The notes under the pieces are model-generated. The model was not told the DNA's origin. It did no database searches and saw only the letters and a program-made list of their open reading frames with translations. Shown here one piece after another: positions 1 through 5,862 of a stretch of 16,139 bases of DNA. The translations under genes and the position numbers were made by a program. The stretch spans positions 1 through 16,139 of the forward strand of contig JALWMN010000114.1 in the NCBI GenBank assembly GCA_027083895.1. The letters run 5' to 3'. The stretch's first letter is position 1. Each line of letters opens with the position of its first letter. The DNA comes from Campylobacteraceae bacterium. Lineage in GTDB: Bacteria; Campylobacterota; Campylobacteria; Campylobacterales; Sulfurovaceae.

Positions 1-405
1 CCAAGTAGCTTAGAAAGTGCATTTGGAAAAAGAGCAATTGCGTGTTATAGATCTATCGATTATCTATTAATATTTGAAGATGAAGAGGATATTGTAAATT
101 TAAACCCTAATATAGAGTTATTAAAGCAGCTTGATGCAAGAGGGGTGATTGTTACAGCAAAGAGCCAAGAGTATGATTTTGTTTTAAGGTATTTTGCTCC
201 TAAGATTGGTATTGATGAAGATCCAGTAACTGGTTCAGTATTTACAGAGTTGGTACCCTATTGGAGTAGAGTTTTGCAAAAGGATAGATTCAAAGCAAAG
301 CAGCTCTCTCAAAGATCTGGTGAAGTTTTTTGTGCTCATAAGGGGGATAGGGTAGAGATAGCTGGTTATGTAGCTAAATACCTAGAAGGTTATATTGCTA
401 TTTAA
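1..405 (+). CDS. PhzF-family epimerase/isomerase, C-terminal part (5' end outside window)
   Basis: The reading frame is open from the first base and ends at TAA 403-405, so only the last 134 residues are present. The diagnostic feature is the PhzF-family motif DEDPVTGS, followed by the usual end of the fold (EVFCAHKGDRVEIAGYVAKY). PhzF-like enzymes are two-lobed diaminopimelate-epimerase-fold proteins that catalyse isomerisation or epimerisation without cofactors. The catalytic Glu lies in the N-terminal lobe, which is not visible here. The substrate of this member cannot be told from sequence; most family members are uncharacterised and unrelated to phenazine synthesis. It is separated from the next operon by a repeat element, so co-transcription with the downstream genes is not indicated. 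Confidence 0.88.
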   Translation, partial: PSSLESAFGKRAIACYRSIDYLLIFEDEEDIVNLNPNIELLKQLDARGVIVTAKSQEYDFVLRYFAPKIGIDEDPVTGSVFTELVPYWSRVLQKDRFKAKQLSQRSGEVFCAHKGDRVEIAGYVAKYLEGYIAI

Positions 406-422
406 TCCTAAATGTTTGATAA

Positions 423-531
423 GTGAACTCTCTAAAAAACCATTGATTTCACTCTAGCATAGATATATAGATATAATTTTTGCTAAAATTATAAAGCTTT
501 CATTCAATTCATAGTTTTTTAGAGGATTCAA
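423..531 (-). mobile_element. MITE-like element, copy A (short form)
   Basis: This is an about 109-bp non-coding element with imperfect terminal inverted repeats of about 28 bp. The left arm starts TGAACTCTCTAAAAAAC at 424. The right arm, read on the - strand from 530, starts TGAATCCTCTAAAAAAC. Bases 477-525 are a perfect reverse complement of 4000-4048 in copy B (49 of 49 bases), and the rest of the element also aligns to copy B in inverted orientation. It has no ORF or transposase. Compared with copy B it lacks a core of about 90-99 bp and has about 9 extra bases in its AT-rich centre. No target-site duplication is obvious. Strand is given relative to copy B. Terminal repeats plus a second inverted copy support a MITE, but the parent transposon is unknown. 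Confidence 0.72.
481..489 (+). promoter_or_regulatory. Extended -10 promoter candidate for nrnA-M23-lpxC operon
   Basis: TGCTAAAAT at 481-489 fits the TGnTAnAAT extended -10 consensus typical of sigma-70 promoters in Campylobacterota, which often have T-rich upstream DNA instead of a -35 box; the preceding bases are AT-rich with a TTTTT run. A second TATAAT lies at 472-477. Both are inside repeat copy A, so the element may provide the promoter for the gene starting at 580. Confidence 0.4.
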
Positions 532-576
532 ATGTTATTAGTTTCTAATGCAAAATTTATGTTAAATATGGAGTAG
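532..576 (+). other. Possible 14-codon leader ORF upstream of nrnA
   Basis: ATG 532 to TAG 574-576 encodes MLLVSNAKFMLNME. A Shine-Dalgarno-like AGAGGA at 521-526, contributed by the terminal repeat of element copy A, sits 5 nt before the ATG. The stop lies 3 nt before the TTG start of nrnA, and the nrnA ribosome site (GGAG, 570-573) is inside this ORF. It could act by translational coupling or be chance; length and lack of homology knowledge keep this tentative. Confidence 0.25.
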
Positions 577-579
577 ATT

Positions 580-1527
580 TTGGATTATAAAGAGTTAGCA
601 AGTAAATTTAGAGAGCTTTTAGATAAGCATAGAAAAGTTACAGTAGTTTCGCATATCCGTCCTGATGGGGATACTATTGGGAGTGCTATAGCTCTCTTTA
701 ATAGTTTAAAGCTTATGGGGTATCAGGTTGAGCTTGTTTGTCAAGATAGAGATTTGCCTTTAAAGTTTGATTTTTTAAATGGTTTTAAGCAGTATAAACA
801 TGAGATAGGTTTTCGTGACTCTTTAGTTGTTACACTCGATTGTGGTGAGAGTAAACGGGCTGGATTTTCTCTGCATGGGAGAGTTGTTGTTAATATTGAT
901 CACCATATGGGCAATAGTCGATTTGGAGTTTTAAATATAGTAGAGGTAGAAGTGGCAACAGCAGCTGTACTTTTTAAACTCCTAAAAGAGGGCTTTGCAA
1001 TTAATAAAGATGTAGCTGAAGCTCTCTATAGTGCTTTGTTGAGTGATAGTTTAAATTTTACCTCTACACTTGTTAATCGAAATACATTTGATATAGCAAG
1101 TGAGCTTTTGGGATATGGATTGGATCCAAGCTATATTGCCCAGATGGTGAATCGAAGAGAGAGTTTGGCTCATACAAGGTTAATTGCCCGTGCAATCGAC
1201 TCTTTAGAGTTGCTAGATGATGCAACGGTAGCAGTGATGGTAATAACCAAAGAGGATCGCTTAGCAACTGGTGCGAAGGTGAGTGATATTGATGGGATAG
1301 TCAATTTTGCTCTTAATTTAGTGACAGTAGAGATAGCTCTTTTAATTGTTGAGTTAGAGGATAGATTAAAGGTTTCACTTCGTTCAAAAAAGAGGAGTGT
1401 TGCAGAGATTGCAGAGTATTTTGGTGGTGGTGGTCATAAGAATGCAGCGGGATTTGAAGCAAAAGATGTTACAATTGAGCAGTTAAAAGAGAGAATTATA
1501 GAGAGTATGAAGAGAGGGAGTATATGA
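580..1527 (+). CDS. nrnA: DHH/DHHA1 phosphoesterase, NrnA-type oligoribonuclease/pAp phosphatase
   Basis: This 315-residue protein has the full DHH/DHHA1 layout. The metal-binding motifs are H25-x3-D29-x-D31 in SHIRPDGD, D87 in TLDCGE, D107-H108-H109 in NIDHHMGN and D156 in LLSDSLNF. The substrate-binding DHHA1 motif GGGGHKNAAG is at residues 282-291. Size and motifs match NrnA-like enzymes, which degrade very short RNAs and dephosphorylate pAp in the cytoplasm; RecJ and GdpP relatives are larger. The start is a TTG at 580 chosen because GGAG (570-573) is correctly spaced and the N-terminal helix is complete. The stop overlaps the next ATG by 4 nt, so it is translationally linked to the M23 peptidase. 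Which substrate dominates in vivo is inference. Confidence 0.9.
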   Translation: MDYKELASKFRELLDKHRKVTVVSHIRPDGDTIGSAIALFNSLKLMGYQVELVCQDRDLPLKFDFLNGFKQYKHEIGFRDSLVVTLDCGESKRAGFSLHGRVVVNIDHHMGNSRFGVLNIVEVEVATAAVLFKLLKEGFAINKDVAEALYSALLSDSLNFTSTLVNRNTFDIASELLGYGLDPSYIAQMVNRRESLAHTRLIARAIDSLELLDDATVAVMVITKEDRLATGAKVSDIDGIVNFALNLVTVEIALLIVELEDRLKVSLRSKKRSVAEIAEYFGGGGHKNAAGFEAKDVTIEQLKERIIESMKRGSI

Positions 1528-2912
1528 GAAGAGCTAGAGTTCGTTCAAAAAGAAAAAGAGGTAGTGCACTCTATATAGGGATATTGTTTCTTCTTCTTTT
1601 AGCTGGTGCGGCTTTTCTCTATACTTTACCCCAATTTGAGAAGACCCCTCCTCAGATAGTAGCTGACTCTAATATTGTGGTTGGAGCAGATGGGAGTATA
1701 GATTTTCAAATCTCTGATAACTATGCCCTAAAACGGGTAGAGCTTTTGATTAAAAATGGTGATAAGAAGAGAGTTCTGCTCGATAAGCCTTTAGCAGAAG
1801 GTCTAAAAGTTAGTGCGATACATTTGAAGCTTCCAAAGGAGATAGTAGCTACTAAAAATGGGGAGTGGAGTTATGAGATAGTTGTAACAGATCGCAGTTT
1901 ATGGAACTTTTTTCTAGGAAATAGATCCCATAAAAAAGGGGTGTTATATATAGATAGTGTAGCACCTCAAATAAGAGTAATTGCAAAAAGTCCAGCTATC
2001 TTAAAAGGTGGGAGTGCATTAGTTATCTATAAAGTTGATGAGGAGCATCTCAAAGAGAGCTATATAGATATTGGGCAAGGTAGAGTCTTTAAAGCTATAC
2101 CATATAAAAAAGAGGGAGTATATGTATCTCTTATTGCATGGCCATTTAATCAAGAGCAGTTTACACCTAAGATTATTGCAGTAGATAGTGCTGGAAATAG
2201 AGCCTCTCTTCCATTATCAATACGTCGCAATTTGAAACGATATAGAGTCTCTTATATTGCTGCAAGAGATAGTTTTATTGATGGGAAGATAGCTGAACTT
2301 GCTTCTGAGTATCCACAGTATGCAAATATTAAGGATAGGTTAGAGAGGTTACGGGCAATCAATGAGGAGTTACGTCTAATAAATGAGAAGCTGATTCACC
2401 AATATACAAAAGCAGTAACACCAATAGGGCAGAAGTGGGAGGTTCATAGGCTCTATCCGCTCCATAGAGCAAAACGTGTTTCAGATTTTGGTGTCAAACG
2501 GTACTACTACTATAAAAGGAGAGAGAATATTGTCTCTACCTCTTACCATTTAGGGTATGATTTAGCGAGTATTAAACATGATAAAATCTACTCATCAATG
2601 CCAGGTGTAGTAGTATATGCTGCACCAAATGGAATTTATGGCAATATGATTATTATCGATCATGGTTTAGGTCTTTTTACCCTTTATGGCCACACTTCGC
2701 AGATGCGATTTAAAGCCAATGAGAGTGTTACTGCAGATGAGGTAATTGGTTTAACTGGAAAGAGTGGTTTGGCTTTAGGTGATCATCTCCATTTTGGAGT
2801 TTTGGTACAAGGGATAGAGGTTTATCCTCTAGAGTGGATGAATAAAAAGTGGATAAATGACTATATTTTGTCGGTTTTTCAAAAAGCTGACATAAAATTA
2901 GGGTATAATTAG
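1524..2912 (+). CDS. Membrane-anchored M23-family peptidoglycan endopeptidase
   Basis: This 462-residue protein has a basic N-terminus (residues 1-12) and one membrane segment (about 15-34, LYIGILFLLLLAGAAFL), so most of it should be periplasmic. Residues about 40-235 look like beta-rich Ig-like modules. A short helical, coiled-coil-like stretch follows at about 258-295. The C-terminal LytM/M23 domain (about 315-440) carries the zinc and catalytic residues H342-x3-D346 (YHLGYD), H390 (LYGH) and H421-x-H423 (HLHFGV), so it is predicted to be active. M23 enzymes cut peptide cross-links in peptidoglycan; in Helicobacter and Campylobacter such proteins (Csd and Pgp families) control helical shape. 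It sits directly before lpxC, an arrangement seen in this phylum. A specific csd/pgp orthology is not assigned. Confidence 0.92.
   Translation: MRRARVRSKRKRGSALYIGILFLLLLAGAAFLYTLPQFEKTPPQIVADSNIVVGADGSIDFQISDNYALKRVELLIKNGDKKRVLLDKPLAEGLKVSAIHLKLPKEIVATKNGEWSYEIVVTDRSLWNFFLGNRSHKKGVLYIDSVAPQIRVIAKSPAILKGGSALVIYKVDEEHLKESYIDIGQGRVFKAIPYKKEGVYVSLIAWPFNQEQFTPKIIAVDSAGNRASLPLSIRRNLKRYRVSYIAARDSFIDGKIAELASEYPQYANIKDRLERLRAINEELRLINEKLIHQYTKAVTPIGQKWEVHRLYPLHRAKRVSDFGVKRYYYYKRRENIVSTSYHLGYDLASIKHDKIYSSMPGVVVYAAPNGIYGNMIIIDHGLGLFTLYGHTSQMRFKANESVTADEVIGLTGKSGLALGDHLHFGVLVQGIEVYPLEWMNKKWINDYILSVFQKADIKLGYN
2904..2909 (+). promoter_or_regulatory. Possible internal -10 box for lpxC
   Basis: TATAAT at 2904-2909 lies inside the last codons of the M23 gene, 31 nt before the lpxC ATG. 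No good -35 is seen at the usual distance and the TGn extension is absent, so it is a weak candidate for an extra promoter. Confidence 0.3.
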
Positions 2913-2940
2913 GATAGTTAGATAAAGAGGCGGAAAGAGG

Positions 2941-3828
2941 ATGTTGCAGCAAACAATTCAAAAAACGGTAGAAGTTACAGGTATTGGCCTGCATAGTGGT
3001 GAGCCAATTCGTTTAGTGTTGGAGCCAGCTGCAAGTGGTAGTGGCATAACATTTATTCATGCATTTAGTGGCACGGAGATTCCTTTAACTCCCAAAAGTG
3101 TTACTGAGACAAAATTGGCAACAGTATTGGGGGAGCGTCCATATGCAATTTCGACGATAGAGCACTTTTTAGCTGCAGTTTATGCATATGGGATAGATAA
3201 TTTGCGTGTAGTTGTTTATGGAAATGAGATGCCTGTAATGGATGGGAGTGCGATATCATTTTGTATGCTTTTGGATGAGGCTGGTGTCGTAAAGCAGCAG
3301 GCACAAAAGTCGCTATTAATTATAAAGAAAGAGGTGAAAGTAGAGCAAGATGGGAAGGTGGCTCTTTTAAAACCAGCTAAACATCCACGATTTAATTTTA
3401 CTATTCGCTTTGACCATCCAGTAATTGGAGAGCAAAGTTTTGAGTATCAATTTACAAAGAGTAGTTTTATAAAGGAGATTGCACGAGCAAGAACATTTGG
3501 ATTTTTACGAGATATTCAGTATCTGCAGAGTATGAATCTTGCACTTGGTGCGAGCTTGGAGAATGCAATTGGCTTAGATGAACACTCTGTATTAAATCCT
3601 GAAGGGTTACGCTTTGAAGATGAGTTTGTACGGCATAAAATTTTAGATGCTATGGGTGATATGATGGTGCTTGGGGCTACAGTCATTGGGGAGTATAGTG
3701 CAGTTGCTAGTAGTCATGAGTTGAATCATCTCTTAACCATGAAACTCTTAGAGAGTAGTGATGCATATGAGATGCTTCATTTAGGAGAGATTGAGGAGAG
3801 TTACGAACTATCCAAGGTTTTCGCATAG
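2941..3828 (+). CDS. lpxC: UDP-3-O-acyl-N-acetylglucosamine deacetylase (LpxC)
   Basis: LpxC catalyses the committed, zinc-dependent deacetylation step of lipid A synthesis in the cytoplasm. The 295-residue length is normal. The start region VTGIGLHSG, the first zinc ligand and catalytic Glu in STIEHFLAA (E74, H75), the second ligand set H232 and D236 in FVRHKILDAMGD and the general-acid His H260 in SSHELNHLL are all present, so the enzyme should be active. ATG 2941 has an AAAGAGG at 2924-2930 at good spacing; a second AGAGG directly abuts the start. It is the last gene of the nrnA-M23-lpxC run and ends in the outermost arm of a large palindrome. In Gammaproteobacteria LpxC level is set by proteolysis; nothing here shows how it is regulated. 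Confidence 0.97.
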   Translation: MLQQTIQKTVEVTGIGLHSGEPIRLVLEPAASGSGITFIHAFSGTEIPLTPKSVTETKLATVLGERPYAISTIEHFLAAVYAYGIDNLRVVVYGNEMPVMDGSAISFCMLLDEAGVVKQQAQKSLLIIKKEVKVEQDGKVALLKPAKHPRFNFTIRFDHPVIGEQSFEYQFTKSSFIKEIARARTFGFLRDIQYLQSMNLALGASLENAIGLDEHSVLNPEGLRFEDEFVRHKILDAMGDMMVLGATVIGEYSAVASSHELNHLLTMKLLESSDAYEMLHLGEIEESYELSKVFA

Positions 3829-3935
3829 AGATTCAACCAAAAATTTGCATTAGAGATTAATAACCTTTAGCAAATCATTTACCAAATCTTTGCTAATTTT
3901 ATTACAAAATTTTGGTTCAAAAAGCTGTAATCTCT
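3827..3935. repeat. Large imperfect palindrome after lpxC
   Basis: Three nested pairs of inverted arms fold this region into one long hairpin: AGAGATT 3827-3833 with AATCTCT 3929-3935; AACCAAAAATTTG 3835-3847 with CAAAATTTTGGTT 3905-3917 (one mismatch); and TTAGCAAA 3867-3874 with TTTGCTAA 3889-3896. The lpxC stop codon is at its left edge. It may end the lpxC transcript, or be a decayed MITE: its AGAGATTCAACC start resembles AGAGATTGAACC at 3989, where copy B begins. No ORF is present. Confidence 0.6.
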
Positions 3936-3951
3936 TTTGGGTATCTTCAAG

Positions 3952-3993
3952 TCTCTATTAGAGTATGCTAAAAGTAGCTTATTTTAATAGAGA
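3952..3993. repeat. Hairpin with 9-bp perfect stem
   Basis: TCTCTATTA (3952-3960) pairs perfectly with TAATAGAGA (3985-3993). Inside the loop a second small stem, GCTA-AAAG-TAGC (3967-3978), can form. It lies exactly between the large palindrome and element copy B, touching the left end of copy B. There is no T-run after it, so a terminator role is not clear. Confidence 0.5.
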
Positions 3994-4055
3994 TTGAACC
4001 CTCTAAAAAACTATGAATTGAATGAAAGCTTTATAATTTTAGCAAAAAAAATTAT

Positions 4056-4145
4056 CTTAGCCGTAAGGCTAAAAAAGAGCACTTTCTCCCGAAAGGGCAG
4101 ATACGTTTGCTCTTTTTAATAAATTTTTTTTGTGTTTGTAAAGCG
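4056..4145. other. Hairpin-rich core found only in copy B
   Basis: This 90-bp segment is flanked by a 9-bp direct repeat (AAAAATTAT). It carries a GNRA-like hairpin, TTAGCC-GTAA-GGCTAA (4057-4072), then a long stem 4072-4081/4108-4117 enclosing CTCCC-GAAA-GGG(C)AG (4086-4100). After the stem come TTTTT and an eight-base T-run. It looks like structured RNA or a terminator, either inserted into an ancestral element or lost from copy A by recombination between the short repeats. I do not recognise a known riboswitch or ribozyme. Confidence 0.45.
4072..4117. terminator. Bidirectional intrinsic terminator-like hairpin
   Basis: AAAAAGAGCA (4072-4081) pairs with TGCTCTTTTT (4108-4117), ten perfect pairs, so both strands carry a stem ending in a U-run. 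An internal CCC-GAAA-GGG stem strengthens the fold. It is placed to stop lpxC transcription from the left. The stem is AT-heavy at its base, so efficiency is uncertain. Confidence 0.55.
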
Positions 4146-4216
4146 AAAAATTATATCTATCTAGAGTGAAATTAGTAGTTTTTGAGAGGGTTTGATTATA
4201 AAGTGTATCAATTTAA

Positions 4217-4675
4217 ATGAAAGGTTTGGATATAGTAGCAGTTATAAACTCAATTACTTCGCCAATTGAAGTAGGGATTTATAGAGATGGTAAGCTTGTT
4301 GGTGTTAAGCGTTATGAGGGGTTGGCGTCAGATATTCTATTGCCAACTATACAAGAGTTATTAGAGCAAGGGGTAGAGCGATTTATCTATACAAGTGGGC
4401 CCGGAAGCCATATGGCTACAAAGATATGCTATACACTTCTTAAGAGTCTAGAGATTCTTAAAGGAGTCCCCTTTGATGCAATAAGTGCTTTTGATCTTAA
4501 TGGCAATAAACCAATTAAGGCGTTGGGAAAACTCTATTTTATCAAAGAAAAAGAGAATATAATAACGAAAAAGTTTGCAAGTGTGCAAGAGAGCTCTTTT
4601 TTTATGCCAGAAGTGTTGGATGATATTGTGATTTTAAATAGAAATGAGCCAGATTATCATATAGATGCAGTTTAA
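4217..4675 (+). CDS. tsaB: Short TsaB/YeaZ-like protein (t6A tRNA modification)
   Basis: This 152-residue protein resembles the N-terminal half of TsaB. An actin-like strand region is followed by SDILLPTIQELL, matching the usual HSE-LLP-I--LL segment, then by YTSGPGSHMATKICYTLLKSL, matching the GPGSFTGLRIG helix (GPGS at 61-64). TsaB is the non-catalytic partner of TsaD in making N6-threonylcarbamoyl-adenosine at A37 of ANN-decoding tRNAs. Typical TsaB is about 220-230 residues, so most of the second lobe is missing; the same position next to thrB is filled by a small protein in other Campylobacterota. ATG 4217 has no good ribosome site, so the start is uncertain (TTG 4226 is an alternative). 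The identity is inferred from limited motifs. Confidence 0.7.
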   Translation: MKGLDIVAVINSITSPIEVGIYRDGKLVGVKRYEGLASDILLPTIQELLEQGVERFIYTSGPGSHMATKICYTLLKSLEILKGVPFDAISAFDLNGNKPIKALGKLYFIKEKENIITKKFASVQESSFFMPEVLDDIVILNRNEPDYHIDAV

Positions 4676-4705
4676 TGTAGTATTTGGTAGAAGTAAAGGG
4701 GTGTT

Positions 4706-5590
4706 GTGTTAGTTTCGGTACCGGCAACAAGTGCAAATTTAGGACCAGGCTTTGATACACTTGGTCTTTCGATTAATTTGCGTAATGAGATAGTGATTAA
4801 GCCATCTCGCTTCTTAAGTGTTTCGACAAAGGGAGAGGGCTCAAAAAATCCAAAGATAAAGAGAAACTCAATGTTTTTGAGTATCTTTAATGAACACTAT
4901 AAAAGACTTAGTGGAGGAAAGTATAATACATTCCGTTTTGAGTTTACCAATAGAATTCCAATCTCAAGAGGGCTTGGGAGCTCATCGGCTGTTATTATTG
5001 CGGCTTTGACTGCAGCACATGTGGCTGCTGGAGTAAAATATAATAAACGAAAGATTCTTAATTTAGCACTCAAGTATGAGCATCATCCAGATAATATTAC
5101 TCCTGCAGTGATGGGTGGTTTTAATGTTGCCTGTTTACATGAGGGGAGAGTCTATAGTAAAAAGCATCGATTACCAAATTACCTGAAAGCTGTTTTGGTA
5201 ATTCCCAATAAGACAATTTCGACGAATAGATCAAGAACAGTTCTACCAACAAGTTACCATAAAGATGAGGTTATCTTTTCACTTTCGCACGCAGCCTATA
5301 TGACTGCTCTATTTATGAGTGAGTCGTGGGATCAGCTGCGTATTGCTGCGAGAGATCGTATCCATCAAGATAGAAGGATGGCGATGATGCCTGAGCTCTT
5401 TCGTGTACAGTCGATTGCTCTTGAGAATGGTGCCTTAATGAGTACGCTCTCTGGAAGCGGCTCAACATTCTTCTCTTTGTGCTATGAGGATGATGCGAAA
5501 GGTGTTGCAGAGGCTCTTGAGAATGCTTTTAGTGAATTTAGAGTAATGGTTTGTGATCTGGATAATTATGGAGTAATCAGCAGGCTATAG
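4706..5590 (+). CDS. thrB: Homoserine kinase (ThrB)
   Basis: This 294-residue GHMP kinase phosphorylates homoserine, the step before threonine synthase. Motif 1 is VPATSANLGPGFD (5-17), the ATP-binding loop is PISRGLGSSSA (85-95), EHHPDNITPAVMGG (125-138) follows, and the C-terminal glycine motif STLSGSGSTFF is at 246-256. These match ThrB rather than IspE or mevalonate kinase, and the length is normal. The start is GTG 4706 with AAAGGG at 4695-4700; it lies 30 nt after the tsaB stop, suggesting one transcript. Its place beside tsaB and infB is a conserved arrangement of the phylum. A threonine or ThrB link to threonylcarbamoyl chemistry is tempting but not shown. Confidence 0.95.
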   Translation: MLVSVPATSANLGPGFDTLGLSINLRNEIVIKPSRFLSVSTKGEGSKNPKIKRNSMFLSIFNEHYKRLSGGKYNTFRFEFTNRIPISRGLGSSSAVIIAALTAAHVAAGVKYNKRKILNLALKYEHHPDNITPAVMGGFNVACLHEGRVYSKKHRLPNYLKAVLVIPNKTISTNRSRTVLPTSYHKDEVIFSLSHAAYMTALFMSESWDQLRIAARDRIHQDRRMAMMPELFRVQSIALENGALMSTLSGSGSTFFSLCYEDDAKGVAEALENAFSEFRVMVCDLDNYGVISRL

Positions 5591-5597
5591 GAAATTG

Positions 5598-5606
5598 TGC
5601 TATAAT
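5598..5606 (+). promoter_or_regulatory. Consensus extended -10 overlapping the ylxR start codon
   Basis: TGCTATAAT at 5598-5606 is a perfect extended -10 motif whose last two bases are the A and T of the ylxR ATG. A transcript from it would begin near 5613, inside ylxR, and could serve infB-rbfA-rimP. No -35 or strong T-rich tract is seen upstream, so it may be chance. Confidence 0.35.
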
Positions 5607-5862
5607 GTCGAAGAGAAAAAGAGAACCTATAAGGATGTGTATAGGATGTCAAAAGAGAGCGTTTCAAAAAGAGCTCATTCGATTACAAAAAGAGAAAGGG
5701 CAGATAGTTCTCTATAGTGGAGAGGGGCGAAGTTTTTACCTCTGTAGAGTATGCTTGCAAGGAAATAGACATATCTCTAAGATCATTGCAGGTAGAATGA
5801 AGATAGATAAATCAAGTGTAGAAGCACTATTGAAGGAGTTAAGTAGTAATGTCAAAGATTAA
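5605..5862 (+). CDS. ylxR: YlxR family (DUF448) RNA-binding protein
   Basis: This small basic protein of 85 residues sits directly upstream of infB, the classic position of YlxR. The family signature [11 protein letters not shown] is at residues 8-18, followed by a basic and aromatic strand region and YLCRVC at 45-50. Cysteines C12, C15, C47 and C50 form two CxxC pairs that could bind a metal. In Bacillus the homologue is an RNA-binding protein linked to RNase P; its role in this phylum is not established. The ATG at 5605 has only a weak, distant ribosome site (ATAGGA), but later starts would cut the signature. It overlaps infB by 14 nt, implying coupled translation. Confidence 0.9.
   Translation: MSKRKREPIRMCIGCQKRAFQKELIRLQKEKGQIVLYSGEGRSFYLCRVCLQGNRHISKIIAGRMKIDKSSVEALLKELSSNVKD

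Larger units (their letters stand above)
3993..4196 (+). mobile_element. MITE-like element, copy B (long form)
   Basis: This is an about 204-bp element. The left terminal repeat is ATTGAACCCTCTAAAAAACT. The right terminal repeat, read on the - strand from 4196, is ATCAAACCCTCTCAAAAACT. They stay similar for about 28 bp. Bases 4000-4048 are identical to copy A read backwards (477-525), and 4146-4196 align to the other end of copy A (for example CTAGAGTGAAAT). Between these lies a core absent from copy A, bounded by direct repeats AAAAATTAT at 4047-4055 and 4146-4154. It contains no protein gene. With the two palindromes before it, it fills the only gene-free stretch longer than 300 bases. No clear target-site duplication was found. 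Confidence 0.72.

Noticed and set aside
4056..4145. A known riboswitch or self-cleaving ribozyme in the copy B core.
   Set aside because: I could not match conserved residues of any family I know (for example hammerhead CUGANGA, c-di-GMP, TPP or preQ1), so it is only described as structured.
423..4196. Composite transposon carrying nrnA-M23-lpxC.
   Set aside because: No transposase, no target-site duplication around the whole unit, and the genes have normal codon use and their usual neighbours for this phylum.
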